A DNA stretch of 64,000 bases from Reyranellaceae bacterium (GCA_022844045.1 JALHMM010000008.1:1-64000), one strand, 5' to 3'; positions 45,191 through 56,602 are shown, numbered from the stretch's first letter. The notes: generated by a model not told the origin, from the letters alone. Numbers and translations are program-made.

Positions 45191-47272
45191 CTAGTCTTCC
45201 TTCCGTTCCAATACACCCTTGCGCCACTGACCCGCCGTCACGGTGCCGTCGGGCGCAACCTCGACACCGTAGCCGTCGCGCTCGCCTTCGACAAACCGGC
45301 CGTGGAAGCGTGTGCCGTTGGGCAGGCTCAGCACGCCGGTGCCGTGGCGTCGGCTGGCGGTGAACTCGCCCTCGTAGCGCTCGCCCGAGCCCAGGGTCTC
45401 GACCCCGACGCCGGCCAGCGCGCCGTCGCGCCACTCGCCGGACTGCGTCACCGCCATGCCATCGCGACTGAAGCTGCGCACCCCGAAGCCCTCGGCCTTG
45501 CCGCCGGTGACGTCGCCGGCATGGCGCTCGCCCGGCCTCAGGATGAAGACGCCGAAGCCCGCCGGCGCGCCAGCCGACCACTCGCCCTCATAGCCGCGCC
45601 CGTCGGTGGTGCGCACCGTGCCCAGGCCGTCGAGGCGGTCGGCCTTCCATTCGCCCGCCTGGCGCTCGCCATCGGCCAGCTCGACGACGCCCAGCCCCTC
45701 GCGGCGATTGTCACGCACGGTGCCGACGTATTTCGAGCGATCCGGAAAATCGACGCGTTCCGCGCCGGGCAGGTCGGCCTTGCTGGCCTCGGCGGCGCGG
45801 ATACGGGCCTCGCCGGCCCGTTCGCGCGCGCGCTGCGCGGCGATGGACGCCCGCTCGGCCGTCGCATTGGCCCGCACCGCCGTGGCGCTGGAGAGCTCGA
45901 TCATGCCCTGGCGCGCCACGCCCTTGGACGCGGCGGGCGCGGGACCGGAAGGCGCTTGCGTGACCGGCGGTAGCACCTTGTCGATTGAGTCACGCGCCGG
46001 CGGCGTTGCCGGCTTTGGCTCGGCCTGTGGCGGCGGTGCCAGTCGCGGCGCGGGAGCGGGCGCTGGCGTAGGCGGAAGCGGAGGCTCAGCCGCGGGCGGT
46101 TGTGGCGTTGGCGGGGTCGTCGCCGGCGGCGCCGTGGCGACCTGCGTCGGGCGCTGATCGCGCAACGCGGGCAAGACAAACACGCCGCCGACCGCGATGA
46201 CGGCGACCACGCCCAGCGCCCCGGTCAGGCCGCGCCAGGAGAAGACCTGCCGCCGCGTGACGGCTGGTCCGGGTGGCTGAATGCGGTCCTCGGCCTGCGC
46301 AGATGGCGCGCGGAGCTGAATGCGCCGGGATGACGGCTCCAGCACGCGCGTGGGCGCGGCCTCGGGATCGTCGATCGCCGCCGTCGGTACCGCGCGCACC
46401 GCGTCCTCGAGCTTCAGCGCCTCGCGCCAGGCCGCGATCGTGCGCGGCCTGCTCTCGGGGAACACCGACAGCGCCGCGTTGATCGCGGCGATGAAGCGCG
46501 GGGAATACCGGCCATCGGACATCAGCGGCTTGTAGGGGTCGTCGCGCACGCGCGCGGTGGCTTCCGGCGGCGCCACGCCGGAGATCGCGTGATGCATCAC
46601 GGCGGCCAGGGCGTAGATGTCGGTGGCCGGCCCCTGCTTGCCGTCGCTGGCGTATTGCTCGATCGGCGCGTAGCGCGGCGTGACGATGCTGGTCAGGGTG
46701 CGGTCGCCGCTGCGCAGCGCCTGGCGTGCGGCGCCGAAATCGATCAGGACGGGCGAGCCGTCGGTCCGCACGATGATGTTGGCCGGCTTGATGTCGCGGT
46801 GCAGGAAGCCCGCGGCGTGCACCAGCTCCAGTCCCTCCAGCACGCCCGACAGCACCGCGACGACGCGCGCCGGCTCGAGGCGTCCCGGCCCGGCGATCAG
46901 CTCGGCGAAAGGCCGGCCGGCCTCGTGCTCCATCACCATGTAGCCGGTGCCGTTGGCCTCGAAGAAGCGCAGGACAGGCACGATGCCGCGGTGGCGGAAG
47001 CGCGCCAGGGTGCGCGCCTCGTCGAGGAAGCGATCGAGCCCCCAGCGATAGGACTCCGCCTGGCCGCGCGAGCGCGGGGAGACGGTGGCACCCTGAACGC
47101 GCACCGCGAACTCGCTCGGCAGATACTCCTTCAGCGCCACGACGCGCTGCAGGACGGTATCGGTCGCGAGATACGTGATGCCGAAGCCACCCTGCCCCAG
47201 CACGCGGTCGATCCGGTACTCGTTGAGGCGGTAGCCGGCGCGCAGCGCGGACGGAAAATCGGCGTCGGTCAT
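45191..47272 (-). CDS. Membrane Ser/Thr protein kinase with C-terminal MORN repeats
   Basis: A 693-residue Hanks-type kinase. The kinase domain (about 17-280) has glycine loop GQGGFG (26-31), Lys48 in VALKEY, HRDIKPAN (158-165) and DFG (178-180), with PRYAPIEQY as the APE-like segment, so it looks active. One transmembrane helix lies near 345-365 (GALGVVAVIAVGGVFVLPAL), followed by a Pro/Ala-rich linker (370-450), a helical stretch and seven to eight MORN repeats (about 515-690; pattern YEGEW..G...G.G). The MORN part should therefore be extracytoplasmic. Substrates unknown; the antiporter downstream is an obvious candidate (inference). Confidence 0.93.
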   Translation of the reverse strand: MTDADFPSALRAGYRLNEYRIDRVLGQGGFGITYLATDTVLQRVVALKEYLPSEFAVRVQGATVSPRSRGQAESYRWGLDRFLDEARTLARFRHRGIVPVLRFFEANGTGYMVMEHEAGRPFAELIAGPGRLEPARVVAVLSGVLEGLELVHAAGFLHRDIKPANIIVRTDGSPVLIDFGAARQALRSGDRTLTSIVTPRYAPIEQYASDGKQGPATDIYALAAVMHHAISGVAPPEATARVRDDPYKPLMSDGRYSPRFIAAINAALSVFPESRPRTIAAWREALKLEDAVRAVPTAAIDDPEAAPTRVLEPSSRRIQLRAPSAQAEDRIQPPGPAVTRRQVFSWRGLTGALGVVAVIAVGGVFVLPALRDQRPTQVATAPPATTPPTPQPPAAEPPLPPTPAPAPAPRLAPPPQAEPKPATPPARDSIDKVLPPVTQAPSGPAPAASKGVARQGMIELSSATAVRANATAERASIAAQRARERAGEARIRAAEASKADLPGAERVDFPDRSKYVGTVRDNRREGLGVVELADGERQAGEWKADRLDGLGTVRTTDGRGYEGEWSAGAPAGFGVFILRPGERHAGDVTGGKAEGFGVRSFSRDGMAVTQSGEWRDGALAGVGVETLGSGERYEGEFTASRRHGTGVLSLPNGTRFHGRFVEGERDGYGVEVAPDGTVTAGQWRKGVLERKED

Positions 47273-47373
47273 CGAGGGTCAGGGCGGCCGGAATCGGCCG
47301 CCACGCGGAGATGGGATGTGTTTGACCGATGATTCGGGCGGGATTGCGGGCGGGGCATTGCGGAGATTGTGAA

Positions 47374-47619
47374 TCAAGGCGGCGGCGGCACGCCACCCCC
47401 GCACCGTAAGGACAGTGCGACACGATCGCCCTCGCCATAGGCCGGCTCGCCGACGCGATAGGGGCACTCCACTATCAGCCGAGTGCCGGCGGCGTCGATG
47501 TCATAACGCAGCACCGCCTCCAGGCGCTCTCGATGGGGCCCGACGCCCTTCTCCGAGAGCGCGGCCGCCGCGCTAAAAGCGAACCGCTGCGTCCAGTTCA
47601 CCCCAGTGCGATCCGTCAT
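47374..47619 (-). CDS. Hypothetical 81-residue protein
   Basis: A small soluble protein I do not recognise. It has a helical N-terminal half (NWTQRFAFSAAAALSEKG), a strand-rich C-terminal half (RYDIDAAGTRLIVECPYRVG), two Cys residues and a Gly/Pro end. The start at the ATG at 47619 has GGAGGG five bases upstream, which supports translation; an earlier in-frame start overlaps the previous gene. It lies 115 bp after the calpain-like gene and 101 bp before the kinase gene, all on the minus strand. Confidence 0.6.
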   Translation of the reverse strand: MTDRTGVNWTQRFAFSAAAALSEKGVGPHRERLEAVLRYDIDAAGTRLIVECPYRVGEPAYGEGDRVALSLRCGGGVPPPP

Positions 47620-47734
47620 CGCGCCCTCCGTTGATAGCTCCGGTGGTAGCGCGTCGCGCGCGTCCAGACAAACGTCGACGTCCCGTGGCCCCATTACGTG
47701 GCACGGCGAAACCGATAGGTGCACGAGGTGTCGC

Positions 47735-48646
47735 TTACCGAACCTGATAAACCGCGTCATGCTCGGCAAGGAAAGCGGCCAGTTTCATGGCCCGCGGCGT
47801 GCCGATGCCTACCGGATCACGCAAGGCATCGTAGAGCATCACCTCGTTCTTCTTGGCGTTGTAGCCCACGATCGCCAGCGTGTGATTGTGCGTGGTCGCG
47901 ATGGTCGCCCGCGTACTGTGCGCTGCGAACATCTGTCCCAAGCTTTTGATCACGCCACTGTCGCTGCGGAATCTCTTGATCGCGTCCTCGCTGCTGCCAA
48001 AGGACTCCTCATGTTCATGTCCTGGCGGCGGATCCGGCGATACGGGCTCCGCATCGGACATTAGCGTCCGTTCGGTCAGTCTGAACCAATCGAAATCACG
48101 GGCGACGTCTTCGACGATGCGCGCCACCGTCAGGCGAGTGGCGGACTGGCCGAAAAAGTCGAGGTTCACATACTGATGATTGCAGCGGTAGACGACGTAC
48201 GCTTTCTCGATGTAGCTGACCCAGCCGCCGCCATCCGTCGTCATGGCGAACCGAGGCCTCGTGCCGTGGGCTTTAATGACCTCCTCCTTGGTCATGTGCT
48301 CCATGAACAGAAGCGGGCTGATCTCGATCGTGGCGTTCTGGAAGGCCACCCGGAAGATTTCCTTGACGACAAGCTCCGACGGCCCGGCCTTGGCTTTGTT
48401 CTTGTTGTCGAAAAACCAGGACGTGCGCGGCGTCGAAAGCTCCACCTTCGTGATCATGCTCCGCAGGCGGCCCGGCATCGCATGGGCCATGGCGGCGAGG
48501 AGCGCCGGGAGCGGACAATTCATGACTTTCCGCTGAACCACGGCCTGGGCGTTGAGCCCAATGAAGGGTGGAAGGGCGGTTGTCAGCAGGGGCGTCAGGC
48601 CTCCCATCGAAGGATCCCCGGGGACAGGTTCGATCATGTCGACCAT
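47735..48646 (-). CDS. Calpain-like papain-fold cysteine protease-related protein
   Basis: No named family is certain. The 303-residue protein resembles the C2 (calpain) catalytic core. Cys44 in VMNCPLPALLAAMAHAM occupies the place of the calpain GDCWFLAAL helix. GGWVSYIEKAYVVYRCNHQYVNL matches the W-x-LLEKAYAK region. The later NHTLAIVGYNAKKNEVMLYDALRDP matches the His box and the Asn/Asp-Pro box (His255; Asp273/Asp277). There is no signal peptide or EF-hand. GGAGG lies well placed before the ATG at 48646. Composition appears slightly less GC-rich than the neighbours. It heads a minus-strand run with an 81-residue protein, the MORN kinase and the antiporter. Protease activity is inference. 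Confidence 0.7.
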   Translation of the reverse strand: MVDMIEPVPGDPSMGGLTPLLTTALPPFIGLNAQAVVQRKVMNCPLPALLAAMAHAMPGRLRSMITKVELSTPRTSWFFDNKNKAKAGPSELVVKEIFRVAFQNATIEISPLLFMEHMTKEEVIKAHGTRPRFAMTTDGGGWVSYIEKAYVVYRCNHQYVNLDFFGQSATRLTVARIVEDVARDFDWFRLTERTLMSDAEPVSPDPPPGHEHEESFGSSEDAIKRFRSDSGVIKSLGQMFAAHSTRATIATTHNHTLAIVGYNAKKNEVMLYDALRDPVGIGTPRAMKLAAFLAEHDAVYQVR

Positions 48647-48793
48647 GCGCGACCTCCGAGCTTGGCGTGCGTCGGACCAAGCGCCCCTCTCAGGGACCGC
48701 GTAATGCCATCAAGGCGGCGGATCGGCGCGCCTGCGCGACCAAAGCCCCTGCCGACGCTGACGCCGGCAGTATAACACAGCTCTATCCAGACC

Positions 48794-49016
48794 ATGCCCT
48801 CGGCGATCGGCCAGATCCGCGCCGACACGCTACACGCTGGGCGACATCAGACAGGGCGCGCACTGCGGCGCTACCCGACGTCCGAGCATGGCCGAGACGC
48901 TGTTCCCCGGCTTCCAGTCCGATGCCTGGTTCGCATTGTTCGCACCGGCCGGGACGGCGGCCGAGATCGTGAAATGGGAGAAGGTGGTCAAGGAGTCGGG
49001 CGCCAAGGTCGGCTGA
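48794..49016 (+). pseudogene. Remnant of a Bug/TctC tricarboxylate-type periplasmic receptor gene
   Basis: The C-terminal part of a Bug receptor can be read only by switching frames: IGQIRADTLHA in one frame, ATSDRARTAALPDV in a second, then from 48888 MAETLFPGFQSDAWFALFAP with AGTAAE after it. This jumps directly to IVKWEKVVKESGAKVG and a stop. In intact Bug proteins about 50 residues separate the last two blocks. So there are at least two frameshifts and an internal deletion, and no N-terminal part is present. It lies in the 390-bp gap between the calpain-like and LytTR genes. No transport partner is nearby. Confidence 0.8.
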
Positions 49017-49038
49017 CCAAGGAGGCATCGGCTTCAAC

Positions 49039-49824
49039 TCAGGAAAGCCAGCCAGCCGTCTTCACCGGCTCGCGCCAGGTCTTGCTGACCGGCACTTGCA
49101 GCCCATTGCGCAGGACCAGGGTCAGCCGCCCGCCATCGCGCGTCGCGCTCTGCACGGCGCCGTGCGCCACCCACCAGGAGCGATGCACCTGCAACCCGGC
49201 CGCTTCGCCCAGCTCGCCGATGGCGTCGCGCAGGCGCAGCAGGATCAGGTCGCTGCCCACGGCGGTGTGGATACGCAGGTAGTGGTCCTCCATCTCCAGC
49301 GCCAGCAGGTCGCGGCCCAGCGCCGGCGGGATGCGGCGGAAGAAGCTGGTGGGCTCGGGCCCGGCGGCAGGCGCCGGCAGGTCGGCTACCCGCGCGCGTT
49401 CGACGTCGGCCTGCTGATGCAGACGCTGCTGGATGAACAGGCCGATCACGACCGAGATCGAGATCGTCAGCACCGCGTGGTTGGGGACCAGCCATAGCAG
49501 GGCGCGCAAGGGCGGCGTGGTGCGGAACATCGCCTCGACAGCGAAGACCACCAGGGCGCCGGGGATCGCCGCCAGTGCACCGGCCAGCGCCATGCGCGCC
49601 ACCGTGTGCCACCGGTCGAACGCCTCGAGCCGCAGCAGCAGGCGGACCAGGCCGACAACCAGCAGCCACGTCGAGATGCCGGTGATCAGGAAGTACGGCA
49701 GGCGGTGCGCGAACGTCATCGAGTCGAAGGTGCCGAACGGGCCGACCACGGCCAGCACGAGGCAAATCCCCAGCATCCATGGGATGTCGTCGCGCAGGTT
49801 GCGGACATAGCGCGGTTCACGCAT
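49039..49824 (-). CDS. Membrane-anchored LytTR-domain transcriptional regulator
   Basis: A 261-residue protein with four N-terminal membrane helices (about 15-35, 42-65, 78-98, 108-132), a linker and a C-terminal LytTR DNA-binding domain (about 160-255) with LALEMEDHYLRIHTAVGSDLILLRLRDAI-type sequence and VHRSWWVAHGAV. It lacks a response-regulator receiver, so the signal is probably sensed in the membrane. It diverges from a DUF6622-like membrane protein gene, a likely target or partner. LytTR proteins of this type often control neighbouring membrane-protein genes (family knowledge). Confidence 0.92.
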   Translation of the reverse strand: MREPRYVRNLRDDIPWMLGICLVLAVVGPFGTFDSMTFAHRLPYFLITGISTWLLVVGLVRLLLRLEAFDRWHTVARMALAGALAAIPGALVVFAVEAMFRTTPPLRALLWLVPNHAVLTISISVVIGLFIQQRLHQQADVERARVADLPAPAAGPEPTSFFRRIPPALGRDLLALEMEDHYLRIHTAVGSDLILLRLRDAIGELGEAAGLQVHRSWWVAHGAVQSATRDGGRLTLVLRNGLQVPVSKTWREPVKTAGWLS

Positions 49825-49918
49825 CGCGAAACGATTGTTCCTGTCCGTTGACGAAAAAGCCAGTTCACCGACGAAGCCAACGTCGCCCTGACTTCACGCG
49901 CCCGCCATGGTGGCCGGC

Positions 49919-50443
49919 ATGAACTACGTCATCGGCATCCTTGCGAACACCCCATGGTGGGTCTGGCTCATCCTTGTCTTCGTGACGACGCTGGGCCTGC
50001 GTGACCTTCGCCCGCGTCGCCTATCGGCCATCGGCATGTCCGTCCTGCCGCTGGTCTCGCTGATCCTGTCGCTGCTCAGCCTCGCCCGGTTCGGCCCACC
50101 CCTGCCCGCCGTCGCCGCATGGGCGCTGGCGGCCGGGGTCGGCGCGGCGCTGGGTGTCAGTGGCGCCAGCCGCCGGCCGATGACCCTGATCGACGGCGAA
50201 GTCCGCCTCGCCGGCTCCTGGTTCTCGCTGGGTCTGGCCTGGGCGATCTTCGCCGTCCAGTACGCCCAGGGCGTGCTGAACGCCCTGATCCCTGGCCTGC
50301 GCGCGGATCCGCTGTGGGTCGCCGCTTCCTTCGGGTTCTCCGGCCTGATCCTCGGCCTGGGCATGGGCTGGCTGATCCGCATGCTCCTGCGCGTACGGGC
50401 GTTGCGCCGCCTCCAGCAGATCGAGCAATCAGGCCGCGGCTAG
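49919..50443 (+). CDS. DUF6622-like integral membrane protein
   Basis: A 174-residue membrane protein with about five helices. The N-terminus MNYVIGILANTPWWVWLILVF and the next GLRDLRPRRL are typical of a family often found next to LytTR regulators. Function unknown. I take the ATG at 49919; another ATG four codons upstream is possible and neither has a strong ribosome site. The TAG stop shares the CTAG at 50440-50443 with the convergent neighbour. Confidence 0.78.
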   Translation: MNYVIGILANTPWWVWLILVFVTTLGLRDLRPRRLSAIGMSVLPLVSLILSLLSLARFGPPLPAVAAWALAAGVGAALGVSGASRRPMTLIDGEVRLAGSWFSLGLAWAIFAVQYAQGVLNALIPGLRADPLWVAASFGFSGLILGLGMGWLIRMLLRVRALRRLQQIEQSGRG

Positions 50444-50838
50444 CGCGACAGCGTCGACCATGCCGCCACGGCGAGCGGCGGCAGCGCCACGAAATCGGCC
50501 AGCGCGATTGTCCGGAGCGGACCCGGCGGCGCGCCGTACAGCGCGTAGAGCGCCAGGAACCCGGCGATGTTCAGCCCTGCCGCCACCAGCGCCGCCGGCC
50601 GGATGGCCGGTACCCATGCCGCCCACACGCACAGCACGCCCACCAGCGCCAGCAACAGCGCGCGATGCCGGAGCAACAGCAGCTGCGTGGCGTCGTCGGC
50701 CGCGACGCCATACAGCCGCGTCAGCGTATCGGGCGCGAAGACCGGCGCGATCGGGATCAGATGGATGATGCCGACGACAGCGAAGCACAGGGCGGTCCAC
50801 ATGCCCCACACCATGCGAGCGCCGCGGCCGGCGCTCAA
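50440..50838 (-). CDS. Small integral membrane protein, unknown function
   Basis: A 132-residue protein with four predicted helices (about 10-30, 50-72, 76-98, 105-128). Conserved-looking features are GIIHLIPIAPVFAPDTLTRLYGV and LLLLRHRALLLALVG, a pattern seen in uncharacterised bacterial membrane proteins. The start is either TTG at 50838, with GAGG just upstream, or ATG at 50814, with no ribosome site; I prefer the TTG. It is convergent with and overlaps the DUF6622-like gene by 4 bp, and lies 23 bp downstream of hupE, so it may be the last gene of the urease transcript. Confidence 0.72.
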   Translation of the reverse strand: MSAGRGARMVWGMWTALCFAVVGIIHLIPIAPVFAPDTLTRLYGVAADDATQLLLLRHRALLLALVGVLCVWAAWVPAIRPAALVAAGLNIAGFLALYALYGAPPGPLRTIALADFVALPPLAVAAWSTLSR

Positions 50839-50861
50839 TTACCTCGGGGGTCGTCGAGCGG

Positions 50862-51446
50862 TCAGGTCGCGGCCAGCGCGATCCCTGCCAATGCCATCGC
50901 GCCGCCCACGACACGCACGCCGAGCTGGCCGGAGAGGCGACGCGCCAGCAGGCCGACAGCGATGCCGGCGCCATGCAGCGCGATGGTCGCGACGAGGAAG
51001 CCCGCGCCATAGGCCAGCGCCGAGGACGCGGCCGGCATCTCCTCGCCATGCGCGAAGCCGTGGCAGAAGGCGAACAGCGCCACGAGGCCCATCGGCGCCC
51101 ATAGCGGCAGCCTGGGCGTCGCGGCGATCAGCAGGCCGATCAGCACGACTGAACCGACAATGCCGGCCTCGGCCAGCGGCAACGGCACGCCCGACAGGCC
51201 GACGATCGCGCCCAGCGTCATGACAACGACGAAGGACGCGGGCACCAGCCAGGTCGCGCGACGGTCGCCCGTGGCGCCGATATGCGCCGCCCAGATGCCG
51301 ACGCCGAGCATCGCCAGCAGGTGATCGAGACCGGTCAGCGGATGCAGCGCGCCGGCGCTCGCACTGTCGATGGGATGGCCGGTGTGGGCTTGCGCCGCCG
51401 ATGCGGTGACCACGAGCGCGGCGGTGGCAAGAGTGATGAAACGCAT
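50862..51446 (-). CDS. HupE/UreJ family protein, putative nickel permease
   Basis: A 194-residue membrane protein with a cleavable or retained N-terminal signal (ITLATAALVVTASAAQAH). It is followed by the family motif HPLTGLDHLLAMLGVG, several helices and a second conserved block FCHGFAHGEEMP; His residues in both blocks are candidate nickel ligands. Placed 18 bp after ureG, it probably supplies nickel to the urease (context plus family knowledge). Confidence 0.9.
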   Translation of the reverse strand: MRFITLATAALVVTASAAQAHTGHPIDSASAGALHPLTGLDHLLAMLGVGIWAAHIGATGDRRATWLVPASFVVVMTLGAIVGLSGVPLPLAEAGIVGSVVLIGLLIAATPRLPLWAPMGLVALFAFCHGFAHGEEMPAASSALAYGAGFLVATIALHGAGIAVGLLARRLSGQLGVRVVGGAMALAGIALAAT

Positions 51447-51464
51447 GTCGGATCCTCAGGCTGC

Positions 51465-52093
<629 letters not shown>

Positions 52094-52097
<4 letters not shown>

Positions 52098-52780
52098 GAC
52101 CTGAACAACCTCGTGTATTGCATCTCATGGCGCATCGAGCACCAGTCGACAAGGGGCGCGGCACCGCCGACGTCGTCCAGCGAACGCACCGCGATGGCGC
52201 GCGCGCAGGCGTCGGCGACGTCGGCTTCCAGACCGGCGAGCGCACGTTGTCCGTCGGTCTGCCCTAACGGGATCGCCCGCACCGCCGCCGAGACAAGATT
52301 GGCGGCGAAGGCATGCAGATAGCCGGTCAGCGCCGCCGACAGCGCGATGCCGTGCCACGCCGCAGCGACGGCGACGGCCACCGGCAAGGCGATCTCGCCG
52401 TCATGTCGCGCCAGCAGCTCATCGAGGCGGGCATCCGGCCAGGCGGTCTTCGTGATCGTTGCGAACGACGCGCCCTGCTGCCGTGACTCCAGCGCCATCT
52501 CCGCCGTGCCACGCCACGCCGCCGCCAGCGCCGCCACCGCGTCGAGTTCCGCCGCATCGCCCGCCTCGGCCGCGCGCCAAGCCGCCGCGAACAACGCGCC
52601 ATCGACGCGGCCGGCGCCGTTGGCGAGCACGCTCGCGATCCATGCCCGCAGCGACTCGCGATCGCGCACCAGTCCCTCTTCGATCGCGTATTCCAGCCCG
52701 TGGCTGTAGCTGAACGCGCCGATCGGATAGGCCGGCGACAGCCAGGCCAGCAGTCGATAGAGCTGGGCGCCGTCAGTCAT
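52094..52780 (-). CDS. ureF: Urease accessory protein UreF
   Basis: All-helical chaperone of 228 residues that couples UreG to the UreD-urease complex. Typical features: [27 protein letters not shown] at the N-terminus, [15 protein letters not shown], and a C-terminal [16 protein letters not shown] with a helical end (YTRLFRS). The ATG at 52780 lies within the end of ureE (8-bp overlap); an earlier in-frame start would overlap more. Confidence 0.95.
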
Positions 52781-53267
52781 GGCCGTGACGTCCGCCCGCG
52801 CCATGCGCGTGGGGATGACGATGGTCGTGATTGTGCTGACCGTAGGCGCCGCCTTCGGGATTGAACGGCGCCGCCACCGCGCGTACCTCCGCGCCCAGGC
52901 CCTTGAGCATGTCGACGATCACATGATCGTCGCGGATCAGGATGCGATCGGCCTCGATCTGCGCCGGCAGATGACGGTTGCCGAGATGCCACGCCAGCCG
53001 CACGAAGAGCGCTGGATCCTTGGCGCGGATCTCGATCAGTGTTTCATCGGCGGCCTTCACCATCACATAGCCTCCGTCGTCGAGCGCCAGCCCGTCGCCG
53101 TCGCGCAGCACCACCGGCTCCGGCAGGTCGAGCAGGAAATCCGTGCCACCATCGCCCAGGAGCCGCAGCCGCCGGCGATAGCGGTCGTCATAGATCAGTG
53201 TGATCGAATCGGCGCGCTCGGCCTGCGGCCAGGCGCCCGACGCCATTACCCTCGCGGCGCGCCGCAT
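52773..53267 (-). CDS. ureE: Urease accessory protein UreE, nickel metallochaperone
   Basis: Delivers nickel to UreG and urease. The roughly 164-residue protein has the N-terminal peptide-binding-like domain (RADSITLIYDDRYRRRL, LPEPVVLRDGDGLAL), the metal-binding middle domain (AWHLGNRHLPAQIE with the conserved GNRH) and a His-rich tail with eight His in its last 20 residues. The start is uncertain: ATG at 53267, GTG at 53276 and ATG at 53246 are all possible. The 84 bp between it and ureBC show no other gene. Confidence 0.93.
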   Translation of the reverse strand: MRRAARVMASGAWPQAERADSITLIYDDRYRRRLRLLGDGGTDFLLDLPEPVVLRDGDGLALDDGGYVMVKAADETLIEIRAKDPALFVRLAWHLGNRHLPAQIEADRILIRDDHVIVDMLKGLGAEVRAVAAPFNPEGGAYGQHNHDHRHPHAHGAGGRHGHD

Positions 53268-53351
53268 CGCACTCACGCCCGCCTCGCCGACACCTTGTGC
53301 ACCATGTCCCACATCATGTCGTTCCCTGTCGTCGCCAGCGCCGCCCGAGCA

Positions 53352-55403
<2,052 letters not shown>

Positions 55404-55414
55404 GGCGGCGCCCT

Positions 55415-55717
55415 TCAGCGGATCGGGTTGTGCACGGTCACCAGCTTGGTGCCGTCGGGGAAGGTCGCCTCGACCTGGATCTCGTGGATCATGTCGGCGA
55501 TGCCGTCCATGACCTGGTCGCGCGTGATGACAGTGCCGCCGTCACGCATCAGCTCGGCGACGGTGCGCCCGTCGCGCGCGCCCTCGACGACATAGTCGGT
55601 GATCAGCGCCACCGCCTCGGGATGATTGAGCTTCACGCCGCGCTCGAGACGGCGGCGGGCGACGATCGCGGCCATCGCCACGAGCAGCTTGTCTTTCTCG
55701 CGCGGTGTCAGGTTCAC
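55415..55717 (-). CDS. ureA: Urease subunit gamma
   Basis: The 100-residue smallest structural subunit. The sequence ([50 protein letters not shown] and a C-terminal [15 protein letters not shown]) is textbook gamma subunit and full length. Second gene of the operon, between ureD and the beta-alpha fusion. Confidence 0.98.
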   Translation of the reverse strand: MNLTPREKDKLLVAMAAIVARRRLERGVKLNHPEAVALITDYVVEGARDGRTVAELMRDGGTVITRDQVMDGIADMIHEIQVEATFPDGTKLVTVHNPIR

Positions 55718-55753
55718 GACGTCTCCCCCTGCGTCATCGCCAAGCCAAATGCA

Positions 55754-56602
55754 TCACACATGCCATACGCGGGGCAACCTTCGGGGCCCGCCCAGCGCGT
55801 CATGCCGCATGAAGGCCAGCCAGTCCATTAACCCGCGTCGCACCGCCAGTGGCTCGCCCAGGAAACGGGCCAGCAGCACGCCATTGACCACCGTCACGCC
55901 CGCCCGCGCCGCACCAGCCTCGACGAGCGCGCGCGACGCCTCCAGCCCGCGCGCCGCGTCAGGTCCGGCGAAGATGCCGGTCGCCAGCGCCGTCGCACCG
56001 GCGAAGCCCGCGACATCGGGCGGTGCGCCATCGAGCGCCAGCGCGTCAGCCCAGACCAGCTTGCCGCCGCGTCGCAGCCGCCATCCGTCATAGACGCTGC
56101 CACGGGTGAAGCGCTCGCCACTGGCGCCGCGACCCAACACCACCATCTCGCAGGCCAGCAGCCGCGCGTCGCTCGCCAGATCGGCCTCGATCCGCCGGCG
56201 CAGCCGCGCGCCATCGAACACGATGGTCTCCTGCGGCAGCCATTCCAAGGTCGCGCCCGCACCGACGCTGAGCGTGCTCTCGATGCGCGCCGGCTGCTCG
56301 GCCGCGCGCGCCGCGCGATAGATCTTCTCCGCCGCCTGCGTCGTCGCGGTCGCGATGCCGCCATCGACCTCGACTGAGAGCCGCACACGATCGCCATCGG
56401 TCAGGCCGCCCGAGGTGGTGACGATGACAGCCTGCGGCGGCTCGTCGGCCTCGGCCCGCGGGAACAGCACGCGACAGGGATCGGACTGCCACAGATGGGC
56501 CAACGCCATCGCGCCGTCGTCGCGTCGCGCGAAGCGCACCTCGACGCCGCCATCGCCGCGCTGCAGCCGCGCGGGAGCAATGATCTGGCTCGTGTCGGGC
56601 AT
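55754..56602 (-). CDS. ureD: Urease accessory protein UreD
   Basis: A scaffold that binds apo-urease and, with UreF and UreG, forms the activation complex. The 282-residue protein shows FPRAEADEPPQAVIVTTSGGLTDGDRVRL-type N-terminal beta structure, the conserved TQAAEKIYR, LEWLPQETIVFDGARLRR and GRGASGERFTRG. First gene of the urease cluster; the region upstream (56603-56686) separates it from the co-directional alpha/beta hydrolase gene and probably holds the operon promoter, though I see no clear consensus or NtrC site. Confidence 0.95.
   Translation of the reverse strand: MPDTSQIIAPARLQRGDGGVEVRFARRDDGAMALAHLWQSDPCRVLFPRAEADEPPQAVIVTTSGGLTDGDRVRLSVEVDGGIATATTQAAEKIYRAARAAEQPARIESTLSVGAGATLEWLPQETIVFDGARLRRRIEADLASDARLLACEMVVLGRGASGERFTRGSVYDGWRLRRGGKLVWADALALDGAPPDVAGFAGATALATGIFAGPDAARGLEASRALVEAGAARAGVTVVNGVLLARFLGEPLAVRRGLMDWLAFMRHDALGGPRRLPRVWHV

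Noticed and set aside
48783..49037. Minus-strand frame of 84 codons in the gap before the LytTR gene
   Set aside because: No ribosome site or recognisable features; the plus strand here holds the Bug receptor remnant, which explains the conservation-like signal.
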